A DNA stretch of 64,000 nt from assembly GCA_963780865.1 (NCBI GenBank), contig CAWADT010000026.1:62001-126000 (forward strand), given 5' to 3'. The stretch is from FEN-1073 sp963780865 (GTDB lineage Bacteria; Chloroflexota; Anaerolineae; Anaerolineales; RBG-16-64-43). The notes below the pieces were generated by a model. The model had not been told where the DNA came from and ran no database searches. It worked only from the letters and a program-made list of their open reading frames with translations. Below are positions 45,407 to 56,693 of this stretch, piece after piece (the stretch's first letter is position 1; each line of letters starts with the position of its first letter). The translations under genes were made by a program, and so were the position numbers.

Positions 45407-46405
45407 ATGCAAAATCCTGAACTTTCATCTGAACCTGAACCAGCCAATCCGCCCGTCCGCCGTGTTCGCCGGATCTGGATCGTGCTTGCGGCCTTGCTGC
45501 TGGTCGTCATCGTCGGGGCTTCGGCCGGTTATTTTTCCGGAGAATCGCTGCGTACCCAGCGGGCGCAGACCTTGAAGAGCGAGCAGGACACGGAGCAATT
45601 CAACCTGGCGGTCGCCGAGATCCAGCAGGGCAAATATAAATTGGCGATCGAGCGGTTGAACAACGTTTTGAAGAACGAACCGAATTTCCCCGGTGCCCTG
45701 GAAAAGCAGGAAGAGGCATTGGCCGCGATCAAGGCCACCGCCACTCCGCTGCCGACCGAAACGCCCATCCCTTCGCCCACGCCGGACGTCTCGCGGGCGG
45801 AGCAATTATTGAACCAGGCCATGCAGCAATTCACGGATAAAAAATATCCGGACATGATCACCACGCTGTTGACGCTGAAGACGCAAATCCCGGGTTACCA
45901 AACGGTGCGGGTGGATGGCCTCCTCTGGATGGCCCTGCGCTACAACGGGGTGCATCTGATCCAAGACACCAACCGGCTGACGGAAGGATTGTATTACCTG
46001 GATCTGGCGACTAATTACGCTCCGCTGGATCGCGATGCGGCCAAGCAGGAGGAGGTTGCGCGCGTCTTTTTGGGGTTGTACCAGGAGGCGTATTATTACC
46101 GCACGAAGGATATTGAAACCAGCTTGAAGGACTTCGTGCAGGCGGTGGGCATGCGGCCGTATTACACGGATACGTTCATCCAGGATTACGGCGATATCCT
46201 GATCCAAAACGGGAAAGCCACCGGCAGCCCGTGCGGCGCGCTGGGGCTTTACACCGATCCCAACTATGCGCTGCAGGTGTTGGAAACTTACGATACGTTC
46301 ACCAAGGCGCGGGATCAGGCGCAGCGCGATTGCGATGCTTCCCACCCTGCGCCGACGGAAACGCCTTCACTGACGACAGAGGCTCCAACCGCGGTCCCAA
46401 CATAA
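45407..46405 (+). CDS. Membrane-anchored TPR-like protein
   Basis: A 332-residue protein with an acidic/Pro start, one helix (IWIVLAALLLVVIVGASAGY), a coiled TPR-like segment (AVAEIQQGKYKLAIERLNNV), a Thr/Pro-rich linker at about residues 110-128 (TATPLPTETPIPSPTPD), further helical repeats (NQAMQQFTDKKYPDMITTLL) and a Thr/Pro tail. It is the third such protein in 3.7 kb and shares the single-helix, TPTPT-linker architecture with the divergent pair. Its function is unknown, probably envelope scaffolding. TATAAT lies right before the ATG. Confidence 0.87.
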   Translation: MQNPELSSEPEPANPPVRRVRRIWIVLAALLLVVIVGASAGYFSGESLRTQRAQTLKSEQDTEQFNLAVAEIQQGKYKLAIERLNNVLKNEPNFPGALEKQEEALAAIKATATPLPTETPIPSPTPDVSRAEQLLNQAMQQFTDKKYPDMITTLLTLKTQIPGYQTVRVDGLLWMALRYNGVHLIQDTNRLTEGLYYLDLATNYAPLDRDAAKQEEVARVFLGLYQEAYYYRTKDIETSLKDFVQAVGMRPYYTDTFIQDYGDILIQNGKATGSPCGALGLYTDPNYALQVLETYDTFTKARDQAQRDCDASHPAPTETPSLTTEAPTAVPT

Positions 46406-46499
46406 TCCACGCCTTTCCCGGAATATTTCAGGATAACAGACTGGATATTACGCAAAATATCGGAATTGAAAAGACCGATGTTTATCGCATTTTTCCCAC

Positions 46500-46528
46500 T
46501 TGACAAGCGCACGCTTGTTCTGTAGAAT
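46500..46528 (+). promoter_or_regulatory. rRNA promoter P1 with palindromic spacer
   Basis: TTGACA (46500-46505) and TAGAAT (46523-46528) are 17 bp apart. A perfect inverted repeat ACAAGCG-CA-CGCTTGT (46503-46518) lies in the spacer and overlaps the -35 hexamer, a typical place for a repressor operator. Confidence 0.85.
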
Positions 46529-46632
46529 AGACAAGGTTTGAACGTTGATATCCGCTTTGCGGAGCAACGATTACAAAAGAGCCCTTAAGGCGAGCAGAAA
46601 CCAGGGCCATTGGTCAAAAGGTCTGGACGCCT

Positions 46633-46657
46633 GCCGATGCGATTGTTATGCATCGGC
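46633..46657 (+). promoter_or_regulatory. Hairpin between rRNA promoters, possible attenuator
   Basis: GCCGATGC (46633-46640) pairs with GCATCGGC (46650-46657) around a 9-base loop and is followed by TGTTTGTGTCTG. It could end part of the P1 transcripts before the rRNA, or act in antitermination assembly. The downstream T-run is interrupted by G. Confidence 0.45.
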
Positions 46658-46675
46658 TGTTTGTGTCTGTGGGGC

Positions 46676-46705
46676 TTGACAGGCTTTGCGGCGAAGTGAT
46701 ACGAT
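46676..46705 (+). promoter_or_regulatory. rRNA promoter P2
   Basis: TTGACA (46676-46681) and TACGAT (46700-46705) are 18 bp apart, about 100 bp before the 16S gene. The predicted start lies near the left arm of the 16S processing stem. Confidence 0.8.
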
Positions 46706-46712
46706 GCCGGCC

Positions 46713-46755
46713 CGCAAGAGCAGAACCTTAACAACTGAAGAGTGATAGGAAGAAG
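46713..46755 (+). other. 16S precursor processing stem, left arm
   Basis: GCAAGAGC, CTTAAC and CTGAAGAGTGATAGGAA here pair with TTCCTATCACTCTTCAG, GTTAAC and GCTCTTGC at 48429-48470, forming a stem of about 40 bp with few mismatches around the 16S gene: the usual RNase III-type processing site. Confidence 0.85.
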
Positions 46756-46804
46756 CCGGATCTCAGTCAGTAAACTAAGGCACACTCTGTGTGTCGTTTG
46801 TTTC

Positions 46805-48316
<1,512 letters not shown>

Positions 48317-48428
48317 TAGGTTGATTTCGAAAATCGACTTTCCGGCTACGGCCGAAAAGACGATCGACGACATCTTCCCGTTTCACCAAATCCTCTTCGC
48401 AGCGGTGCGAAGGGGTTCTCCGAGACGG

Positions 48429-48470
48429 TTTTTTCCTATCACTCTTCAGGGGTTAACGTTCGCTCTTGCC
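48429..48470 (+). other. 16S precursor processing stem, right arm
   Basis: TTCCTATCACTCTTCAG and nearby GTTAACGTTCGCTCTTGCC are complementary to 46713-46755. The arm ends 3 bp before tRNA-Ile, so the tRNAs lie outside this stem. Confidence 0.85.
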
Positions 48471-48473
48471 CAA

Positions 48474-48548
48474 GGGCCATTAGCTCAGCCGGTTAGAGCA
48501 CTCCTCTGATAAGGGAGTGGTCCTGCGTTCGAATTCGCAGATGGCCCA
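48474..48548 (+). tRNA. tRNA-Ile (GAT), with an 8-nt T loop
   Basis: Acceptor GGGCCAT pairs with ATGGCCC, D arm GCTC/GAGC, anticodon stem CTCCT/GGGAG with loop CTGATAA (anticodon GAT at 48508-48510), and T stem CTGCG/CGCAG. The T loop is TTCGAATT, 8 nt instead of the invariant 7. Removing one T at 48534-48535 gives the canonical TTCGAAT. A73 is followed by CCT, so CCA is not encoded. Position between 16S and tRNA-Ala is standard. Confidence 0.93.
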
Positions 48549-48553
48549 CCTCC

Positions 48554-48626
48554 GGGGATGTAGCTCAGCTGGGAGAGCGCCGCCTTTGCAAGGCGGAAGT
48601 CAGGGGTTCGAGCCCCCTCATCTCCA
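48554..48626 (+). tRNA. tRNA-Ala (TGC)
   Basis: Canonical 73-nt cloverleaf: acceptor GGGGATG/CATCTCC (one G-T pair), D arm GCTC/GAGC, anticodon stem CCGCC/GGCGG with loop TTTGCAA (anticodon TGC at 48587-48589), T stem AGGGG/CCCCT with 7-nt loop TTCGAGC, and discriminator A. CCA is not fully encoded. Confidence 0.97.
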
Positions 48627-48845
48627 CCTGGGCGCACGATCGAGTGAGGAACGCTTGAAGGCAATTTGCGGGAACAACACAGAATAGTCAGCAATCGGCA
48701 GAAAACCGAGACGTCCTCGCGGCCCGGTATTTTGCCGGGCCGTAATGTCGATGGATGCCTTGCCCCTCGAAGCGCGCCGCCGGGAAAACAGCGGCGGGCT
48801 TCGGCGGACAATGCCGAACGGGGCGCAAGCCCCGGCACCTTACCA

Positions 48846-48890
48846 ACCGAATAGGATAGCAGAGAAAAATTTCAATTTCTCCGCATCACG
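48846..48890 (+). other. 23S precursor processing stem, left arm
   Basis: CCGAATAGGATAG, AGAAAAATT and TTCTCCGCATCACG pair with CGTGGTGCGGAGAA, AATTTTTCCTCTATCC and TATTCGG at 51862-51904. This makes a stem of about 40 bp right at both ends of 23S. Confidence 0.82.
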
Positions 48891-51861
<2,971 letters not shown>

Positions 51862-51906
51862 CGTGGTGCGGAGAACTTGGAATTTTTCCTCTATCCTATT
51901 CGGTAA
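51862..51906 (+). other. 23S precursor processing stem, right arm
   Basis: Complementary to 48846-48890, starting directly after the mature 23S 3' end. 5S begins about 8 bp later. Confidence 0.82.
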
Positions 51907-51913
51907 CACTGGT

Positions 51914-52033
<120 letters not shown>

Positions 52034-52047
52034 GCCTTGTCTTCCAT

Positions 52048-52076
52048 CGCCCGGTTAATCACCGGGCGTTTTTTTT
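52048..52076 (+). terminator. rRNA operon terminator
   Basis: CGCCCGGT (52048-52055) pairs with ACCGGGCG (52061-52068) around TAATC, followed by eight T. On the opposite strand the stop codon of the convergent methyltransferase gene lies in the loop. Confidence 0.92.
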
Positions 52077-52951
52077 ATTTCAACACTGCCGGAGATTTCC
52101 CTGGTTCGGCGCTGACGATGGCGAATTGTTTCAATCCCCACCGCCCCGGATTCGAGCCCGGGGCCGTATCGATCCACCAGTTCCTCCGCCGGAGTATCCA
52201 GCCTGTGATGGTAGCCTTTGGGGATCTGCAGATTCGGGATCTGATCCATTCGAATCCCAGCCGTCCTCCATTCTTCAGCGGGGTTCGAGAGGGTGGAGAG
52301 CATTCTCTTCTTGGACCATGATTCTTTCCGGCGTGGTTCGGCGGGATATTTGTAATCAAAAATCACGGCGCTGTTTTCTGCGGTATGGAGAGCGATCCAG
52401 GTTAAAATGTCGTCCACCGCTTTGGCTTTTAGGTAATACGTTACGCCTTCCCAAAGAAAAAGCGTCTTGTGCGCCGGGTCATAGCCGAAGGCTAATAATT
52501 GATCAAGCGTCTCGTCGGTAAAATCCACCGGAACGTAAGCGATATGTTCGGGGAGTTTGCCAAACAGCTTTTTCACCACCTTAATTTTTTCTCTCTGGGT
52601 TGCCGGATGGTCAACTTTGAATGCTTTCACACCGCTCGCGGGAAACTCGCCTCGATACGCCCGCGAGTCCAACCCGGCCCCGAGAATGACCACTTGGGTC
52701 GTTCCGGACGCCAAACATTTCTGCAGATAGTCGTCAAAGAAGCGGCAACGATAGAGGATGTAACTTTGCAAGGCGTATCCCCGATGCTGTCAGAGGATGC
52801 GCATCCCCTTAAATTGCAGATATGCCAACCGGCCGATAAAATTTTTCGCCAACGGATCGTAGCAGATCCGGTCCTTGGCCGGCTTTTCGGATTCCAGCGC
52901 TCGGTTGGCCGCCGCATAGACGGCCGTTTGGCTTGCGTGGGTTTTATTCAT
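52055..52951 (-). pseudogene. SAM-dependent methyltransferase (LCMT/TIGR00027 type) with an in-frame TGA
   Basis: Read from ATG 52951 downward, the frame gives MNKTHASQTAVYAAANRALE, then DRICYDPLAKNFIGRLAYL (the N-terminal block of the family) and meets TGA at codon 54 (52790-52792). The same frame then continues without another stop for 244 residues. These include RCRFFDDYLQKCL, SAM motif VVILGAGLDSRAYRG, VDHPATQREK and LFLWEGVTYYLKAKAVDDIL, all typical of class I leucine carboxyl methyltransferase-like enzymes. The total of 298 residues matches the family. A nonsense mutation or base error is most likely; initiation at TTG 52771 could still give a shortened protein with the SAM site. The C-terminus runs into the rRNA terminator hairpin. 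Confidence 0.85.
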
Positions 52952-53522
52952 GGATGAACCGGCCCGGGTTTGAAATCATGGATGGAATATCCCTCCTATT
53001 TTTTTTGCGCGCCGCGGCGAGGTATGGTTGGTCAAGGATCCCTTCTTATCCCGCTCTCGCGGGATGATGAATACCCCGCAGCTTGCCCCGCTTTCTCCTT
53101 GGAAACTAATGCGGAAAGCGGGGCTTGCCCCGCACTCCTCTTTATTAATCGAAGAGGCGGGGCCTGTCCCGCTTTCTTCATAAATACCTATTGCAGAAAG
53201 CAAGGCTTGCCGCGCGGTAGTTCATTATCGATTAATTGCGCGATCTAGGCAACCCAAGCGGCAAGGGAATTCTGCGATCGCGGAAAACCGGTTTTCGGCG
53301 CCCGCGGAATTCCCTTCCGTTCCTGAAGGGTGAACACGGTGGGCGGGTGGTTCCTCTTCCCGCCGTGAACTGAAGAGGTCGGGCCGCAGTGGAAACCCAT
53401 CCTCGGATTGTAATTCATCGATCCCAGCCGGGATCATTTTTTCCATCCAATGCATCAAACCCGGCCAAACCGCGGACGGCCAGGGATTGTCTATCCTCCT
53501 CTGCCCGTGGTATTCTCCACCT
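52952..53522. other. 571-bp gap containing repeats, no supported gene
   Basis: Upstream of the aminotransferase. The middle (about 53045-53220) is filled by repeat family E modules. The rest has only short overlapping frames without features. Both flanking genes point away from this gap, so promoters for both strands should lie in it, but no strong -35/-10 pair was seen. Confidence 0.6.
53045..53220. repeat. Dispersed repeat, family E, copy 2 (multi-module)
   Basis: It begins TTATCCCGCTCTCGCGGGAT, the inverse of the 42593-42671 copy, then GATGAATACCCCGCAGC, and has successive short palindromes such as GCGGGGCTTGCCCCGC, GGCGGGGCCTGTCCCGC and CAAGGCTTGCCGCGC. At least three modules are present, each about 45 bp apart. 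Confidence 0.72.
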
Positions 53523-54707
53523 ATGGATTTCTCTTCCCGCCTGAGCGACGATCTCGAACCCAACGATTTTTTCCGCGCCGTGGAGACCCGCCGCGCCCGC
53601 GGTCTGCCTCTGCTTGACCTAACCGTTTCCAATCCCACCCAGACCGGCTTGGAATATCCGCAGCAGGATATCCAATCCGCCCTGGCGGAAGCCGCGGGAC
53701 AAGGCTATCAACCCGACCCGAAAGGTTTGCCCGCCGCCCGCGCCGCCGTCGCGGAATATTATCGGAGCCACGGACATTCTCCGTCGCCGGATTCGATCGT
53801 GCTGACTTCCGGGACCAGCGAAGCTTACGCGTACCTTTTCAAACTGCTGTGCGACCCGGGGGAGTCAATTCTTTACCCCGAGCCTTCCTACCCGCTGGTG
53901 GAACTCGTCGCCGGATTGGAAGGCGTGGAGGCGCGCCCGTATCCCCTGGACGCAAAAGACCGGCACTGGCGCGTCGCTTCCTTGTCCGAAACCCTGACCC
54001 CCGACGCGCGGGCTGTGGTCGCCGTCTCGCCCAATAATCCGACCGGGAGCATGCTCGCCGGATCGGAGCTCTCCGATGTGAGCGGCTTTTGCGCCAAACA
54101 CGGGCTTGCGTTGATTGTCGACGAAGTGTTCCTGGATTATCCCTCTCCGGATCGCGAGGGGAAGGTTGTCTCCAGTGTCGATAATCCAGACGCGCTTACT
54201 TTCACCCTCGGCGGCCTTTCCAAATCCTGCGGCCTCCCGCAGATGAAGTTGAGCTGGATCGCTGTGAGCGGGCCGCAGCCCCAAATGCGGCAGGCGATCT
54301 CGAGATTGGAATTCATCGCCGACGCGTTTCTTTCTGTGGGCACGCCGGTGCAGCAAGCCGCGCCTGCCCTGCTGGCGCTCGGGAAAAATGTGCGCGAACA
54401 GATCCGCCGGCGCGTGAACACGAACGACGCGCACCTCCGGCAAATGCTGAAAGAGAGTCCGCTTGCGACGGTCGCCCCGCGCGAGGGCGGATGGTATGCC
54501 GCAATCGGCTTGCCCGCCGGAAGCGATGACGAAGAAGTTGCGCTGAATTTATTGGAGAGCCGCGGCGTTCTGGTCCAGCCGGGATTTCTCTACAACTACG
54601 ACGATCCGGTCATTGTTATCAGCCTGCTGACCCCGGAGGGAGAGTTCCGGGAAGGCGCGCAGCGCATCAGGGATTTCCTGGCGGCGAGCCCGGCGTCAAG
54701 GCGCTAG
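53523..54707 (+). CDS. Class I/II pyridoxal-phosphate aminotransferase
   Basis: A 394-residue fold-type I aminotransferase. It has TVSNPTQTGLEYP, TSGTSEAYAYLFKLLCDPGE, VAVSPNNPTGSMLAGSEL (Asn-Pro-x-Gly), VDEVFLDYP (Asp pairing with the PLP pyridine N) and GGLSKSCGLPQMKLSW (Schiff-base Lys in SKS). The carboxylate-binding Arg is probably near the C-terminus. It likely acts on aspartate, alanine or an aromatic amino acid; the substrate is not fixed. ATG 53523 was chosen because homology begins just after it; an upstream in-frame start at 53487 adds 12 non-family residues. Confidence 0.9.
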   Translation: MDFSSRLSDDLEPNDFFRAVETRRARGLPLLDLTVSNPTQTGLEYPQQDIQSALAEAAGQGYQPDPKGLPAARAAVAEYYRSHGHSPSPDSIVLTSGTSEAYAYLFKLLCDPGESILYPEPSYPLVELVAGLEGVEARPYPLDAKDRHWRVASLSETLTPDARAVVAVSPNNPTGSMLAGSELSDVSGFCAKHGLALIVDEVFLDYPSPDREGKVVSSVDNPDALTFTLGGLSKSCGLPQMKLSWIAVSGPQPQMRQAISRLEFIADAFLSVGTPVQQAAPALLALGKNVREQIRRRVNTNDAHLRQMLKESPLATVAPREGGWYAAIGLPAGSDDEEVALNLLESRGVLVQPGFLYNYDDPVIVISLLTPEGEFREGAQRIRDFLAASPASRR

Positions 54708-54761
54708 CGGATGATCACCCCGGACGACCAATAATTTTTCCCGGATCGGCACGGCCCGTTT

Positions 54762-56522
54762 CTACCGAAGCTGTTCCAAATTCTGAGCCAGCAGGTCAAA
54801 CCCCCCTTGCCAAAATTCTTCCTCCTCGATGCGGATTCCCGCCCGCGACAAAATCCGGGAGGGACTAGCCGAGCCGCCCGCGGATAGGATGCGCACGAAG
54901 CGCGGGACGAAGGCGGACCCCTCTGTTTTGTATTGATGGAACAAGGCCAGGACGAGCAGCTGGCCGAAGGCGTAGGCGTACACATAGAAGGGCATCTCAT
55001 AAAAATGCGGGATGGCCGTCCACTCCCAGCGGAATTCCTCGCTGAGCTCGACCGCGCCGCCGAATTGCTTTTCCAGATTGGAGTAATACCGGCTGCTCAG
55101 CTCCTCGACCGAAGCTCCTTTGCCGATCAGATTGTGCGCTTCCACTTCGAACAGGGCAAAGAACGCCTGGCGGATGATCGTGGCGTAGGCGTCGTCCATC
55201 TGGCGGAAGAGCAGGTCGCGTCGGACCATCGGATCGCTTTCTTCCTTTAACAGGCTGTCCACCAGCAGCATCTCGGAAAAGGTGGAGGCCGTCTCAGCCA
55301 ACGGCAGGCTGGGTTCGAAAGTCAGAAGAGGATTCCCGGAGGCCAGCAGCGAGTGCACGGCGTGTCCCAATTCGTGGGCGAGCGTGGAAATGTCGTAGAC
55401 GCGGCTTTGATAGTTCGTCAGGACCCAGGGGGTGAGCGAGGGCAGGGCGCTCAAACAAAACGCCCCGTCGCGTTTGCCGGGCCGCACTCCGGCATCCAGA
55501 TGATTTTCGCGCAGCACCCTGCCGGCCAGATCCGCAAAGGCGGGATCGAACAGCGCAAGGCTTGCCCGCACCAGGCTCCAGGCTTCGTCGAAATCGAACT
55601 TTTTTTCGGAAGGGGCGACGGGAGCGTAAATGTCGTAGCGCCGCAACCGCGGCAAGCCGAGCGCGCGCGCTTTGAGCGCAAAAAAGCGCTGGAAGACGGC
55701 GGTGTTGGATTGGCAAACGTCGAGCAAAAGGTGGACGACTTTGTCGGGCAGGTCGTTGGCAAGGTTACGGGCCGCGATCGGGGAGGAAAACTTCCGCAGA
55801 CTGACGTTCTCGCTGCGCCAGTCGCGAACGAGCGTGGAATAAATCTGCCCGAGGATCGGACCGTCGCGCCCGTAGACTTCATACAGCGAGCGGTAGGCTG
55901 CTGCGCGCAGTTCGGGGTTGGCCGCGCGAAAGTGGACCGAGAGCTCTCCCCGCGTGAGGCTCTTTTTTATCCCGTCCGCTTCCAAGGGGAATTGATATCG
56001 GTTGGTGATGGAATTGTAGAGGTTGACCAGCGCGTGCGAACCGGTGGCGTTCTTGAGATTGACGACCTTCTCCTCCCCTTCCGGCAGGGTGTGCGGGCGG
56101 AATCGGCGCATTTGATCCAGAAAATATCGGTACGGTCCGGAGATGGCCAGCAGGCGCGCCGCGGCGGGTTTGGGCAATTCCTTCCACCAGGTGGAGAAGA
56201 ACAACAGGCGGTTCTCCAATTCCGCCAACCGTTGCTCGGTGTTGGCGTAGAAAGTCATGGCGGCGGGATCCTGGGTATTTTCCGAAAAGCGCAGTTCCGC
56301 AAACGAGGCCACGCGGCGCGCCAGGGAATGGACTTCCTCCAACGCCCGCACCATGGCCAGAAATTCCGAGGCGGAAATTCGCGCAGTAAGCCGGCGGCGG
56401 CGTTTTTCCAGCGCGGCCGTGCGCCGACCCAATTCCTTGAAGGCGCGCCGGATCTCGGGACCGTCGGTGGAAGGAAATAATTCCGTGAGAGACCATTTCT
56501 GGAGAGCGGAGCCTTTTTCCAT
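54762..56522 (-). CDS. pepF: M3 family oligoendopeptidase (PepF-like)
   Basis: A 586-residue zinc metallopeptidase. The catalytic motif is THE-type: STLAHELGHAVHSLLAS (HExGH, about residue 385), with the third ligand Glu in the following PLAETASTFSEMLL. The N-terminal helical region is family-like (ALEEVHSLARRVASFAELRF). It degrades short peptides in the cytoplasm. No signal peptide is seen. It is downstream of the DNA methyltransferase gene on the same strand with a 171-bp gap that contains a short C/G-rich palindrome. Confidence 0.94.
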   Translation of the reverse strand: MEKGSALQKWSLTELFPSTDGPEIRRAFKELGRRTAALEKRRRRLTARISASEFLAMVRALEEVHSLARRVASFAELRFSENTQDPAAMTFYANTEQRLAELENRLLFFSTWWKELPKPAAARLLAISGPYRYFLDQMRRFRPHTLPEGEEKVVNLKNATGSHALVNLYNSITNRYQFPLEADGIKKSLTRGELSVHFRAANPELRAAAYRSLYEVYGRDGPILGQIYSTLVRDWRSENVSLRKFSSPIAARNLANDLPDKVVHLLLDVCQSNTAVFQRFFALKARALGLPRLRRYDIYAPVAPSEKKFDFDEAWSLVRASLALFDPAFADLAGRVLRENHLDAGVRPGKRDGAFCLSALPSLTPWVLTNYQSRVYDISTLAHELGHAVHSLLASGNPLLTFEPSLPLAETASTFSEMLLVDSLLKEESDPMVRRDLLFRQMDDAYATIIRQAFFALFEVEAHNLIGKGASVEELSSRYYSNLEKQFGGAVELSEEFRWEWTAIPHFYEMPFYVYAYAFGQLLVLALFHQYKTEGSAFVPRFVRILSAGGSASPSRILSRAGIRIEEEEFWQGGFDLLAQNLEQLR

Positions 56523-56557
56523 GAGTAGCCTCTGTGAAAAATGAAATTATTCTTTCG

Positions 56558-56619
56558 ACCCTTCCCTACACCCCTAATCCCCTCCCCTCTTTTCTCCGAT
56601 AGAAAATTGGGAGGGGGGG
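56558..56619. repeat. C-rich palindrome of a common intergenic type
   Basis: CCTACACCCCTAATCCCCTC and CCCTC are followed by a short spacer and GGGAGGGGGGGG. Elements of this CCCCTAACCCC...GGGAGGGG type occur in many bacterial genomes as dispersed repeats; only one copy is visible in this window. Confidence 0.45.
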
Positions 56620-56693
56620 GTCGGACCGCGGCTTCATTTTGCAGCGAATTTTCAACAGCTTTGGCAAATTCCCTTCCCGGCCGGAAGATGTTG

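Larger units (their letters stand above)
46406..46804 (+). other. rRNA operon promoter and leader region
   Basis: There is no protein gene here. It holds promoter P1, a hairpin between the promoters, promoter P2, and the left half of the 16S processing stem. Confidence 0.85.

Noticed and set aside
52790..52792. TGA read as selenocysteine
   Set aside because: No SECIS-like hairpin directly downstream was recognised and the family is not known for Cys/Sec at this place; a nonsense change is simpler.
53225..53638. 137-codon minus-strand frame before the aminotransferase
   Set aside because: Composition is Arg/Ser/Glu-rich without motifs, it overlaps the aminotransferase start, and part of its upstream region is repeat-derived.
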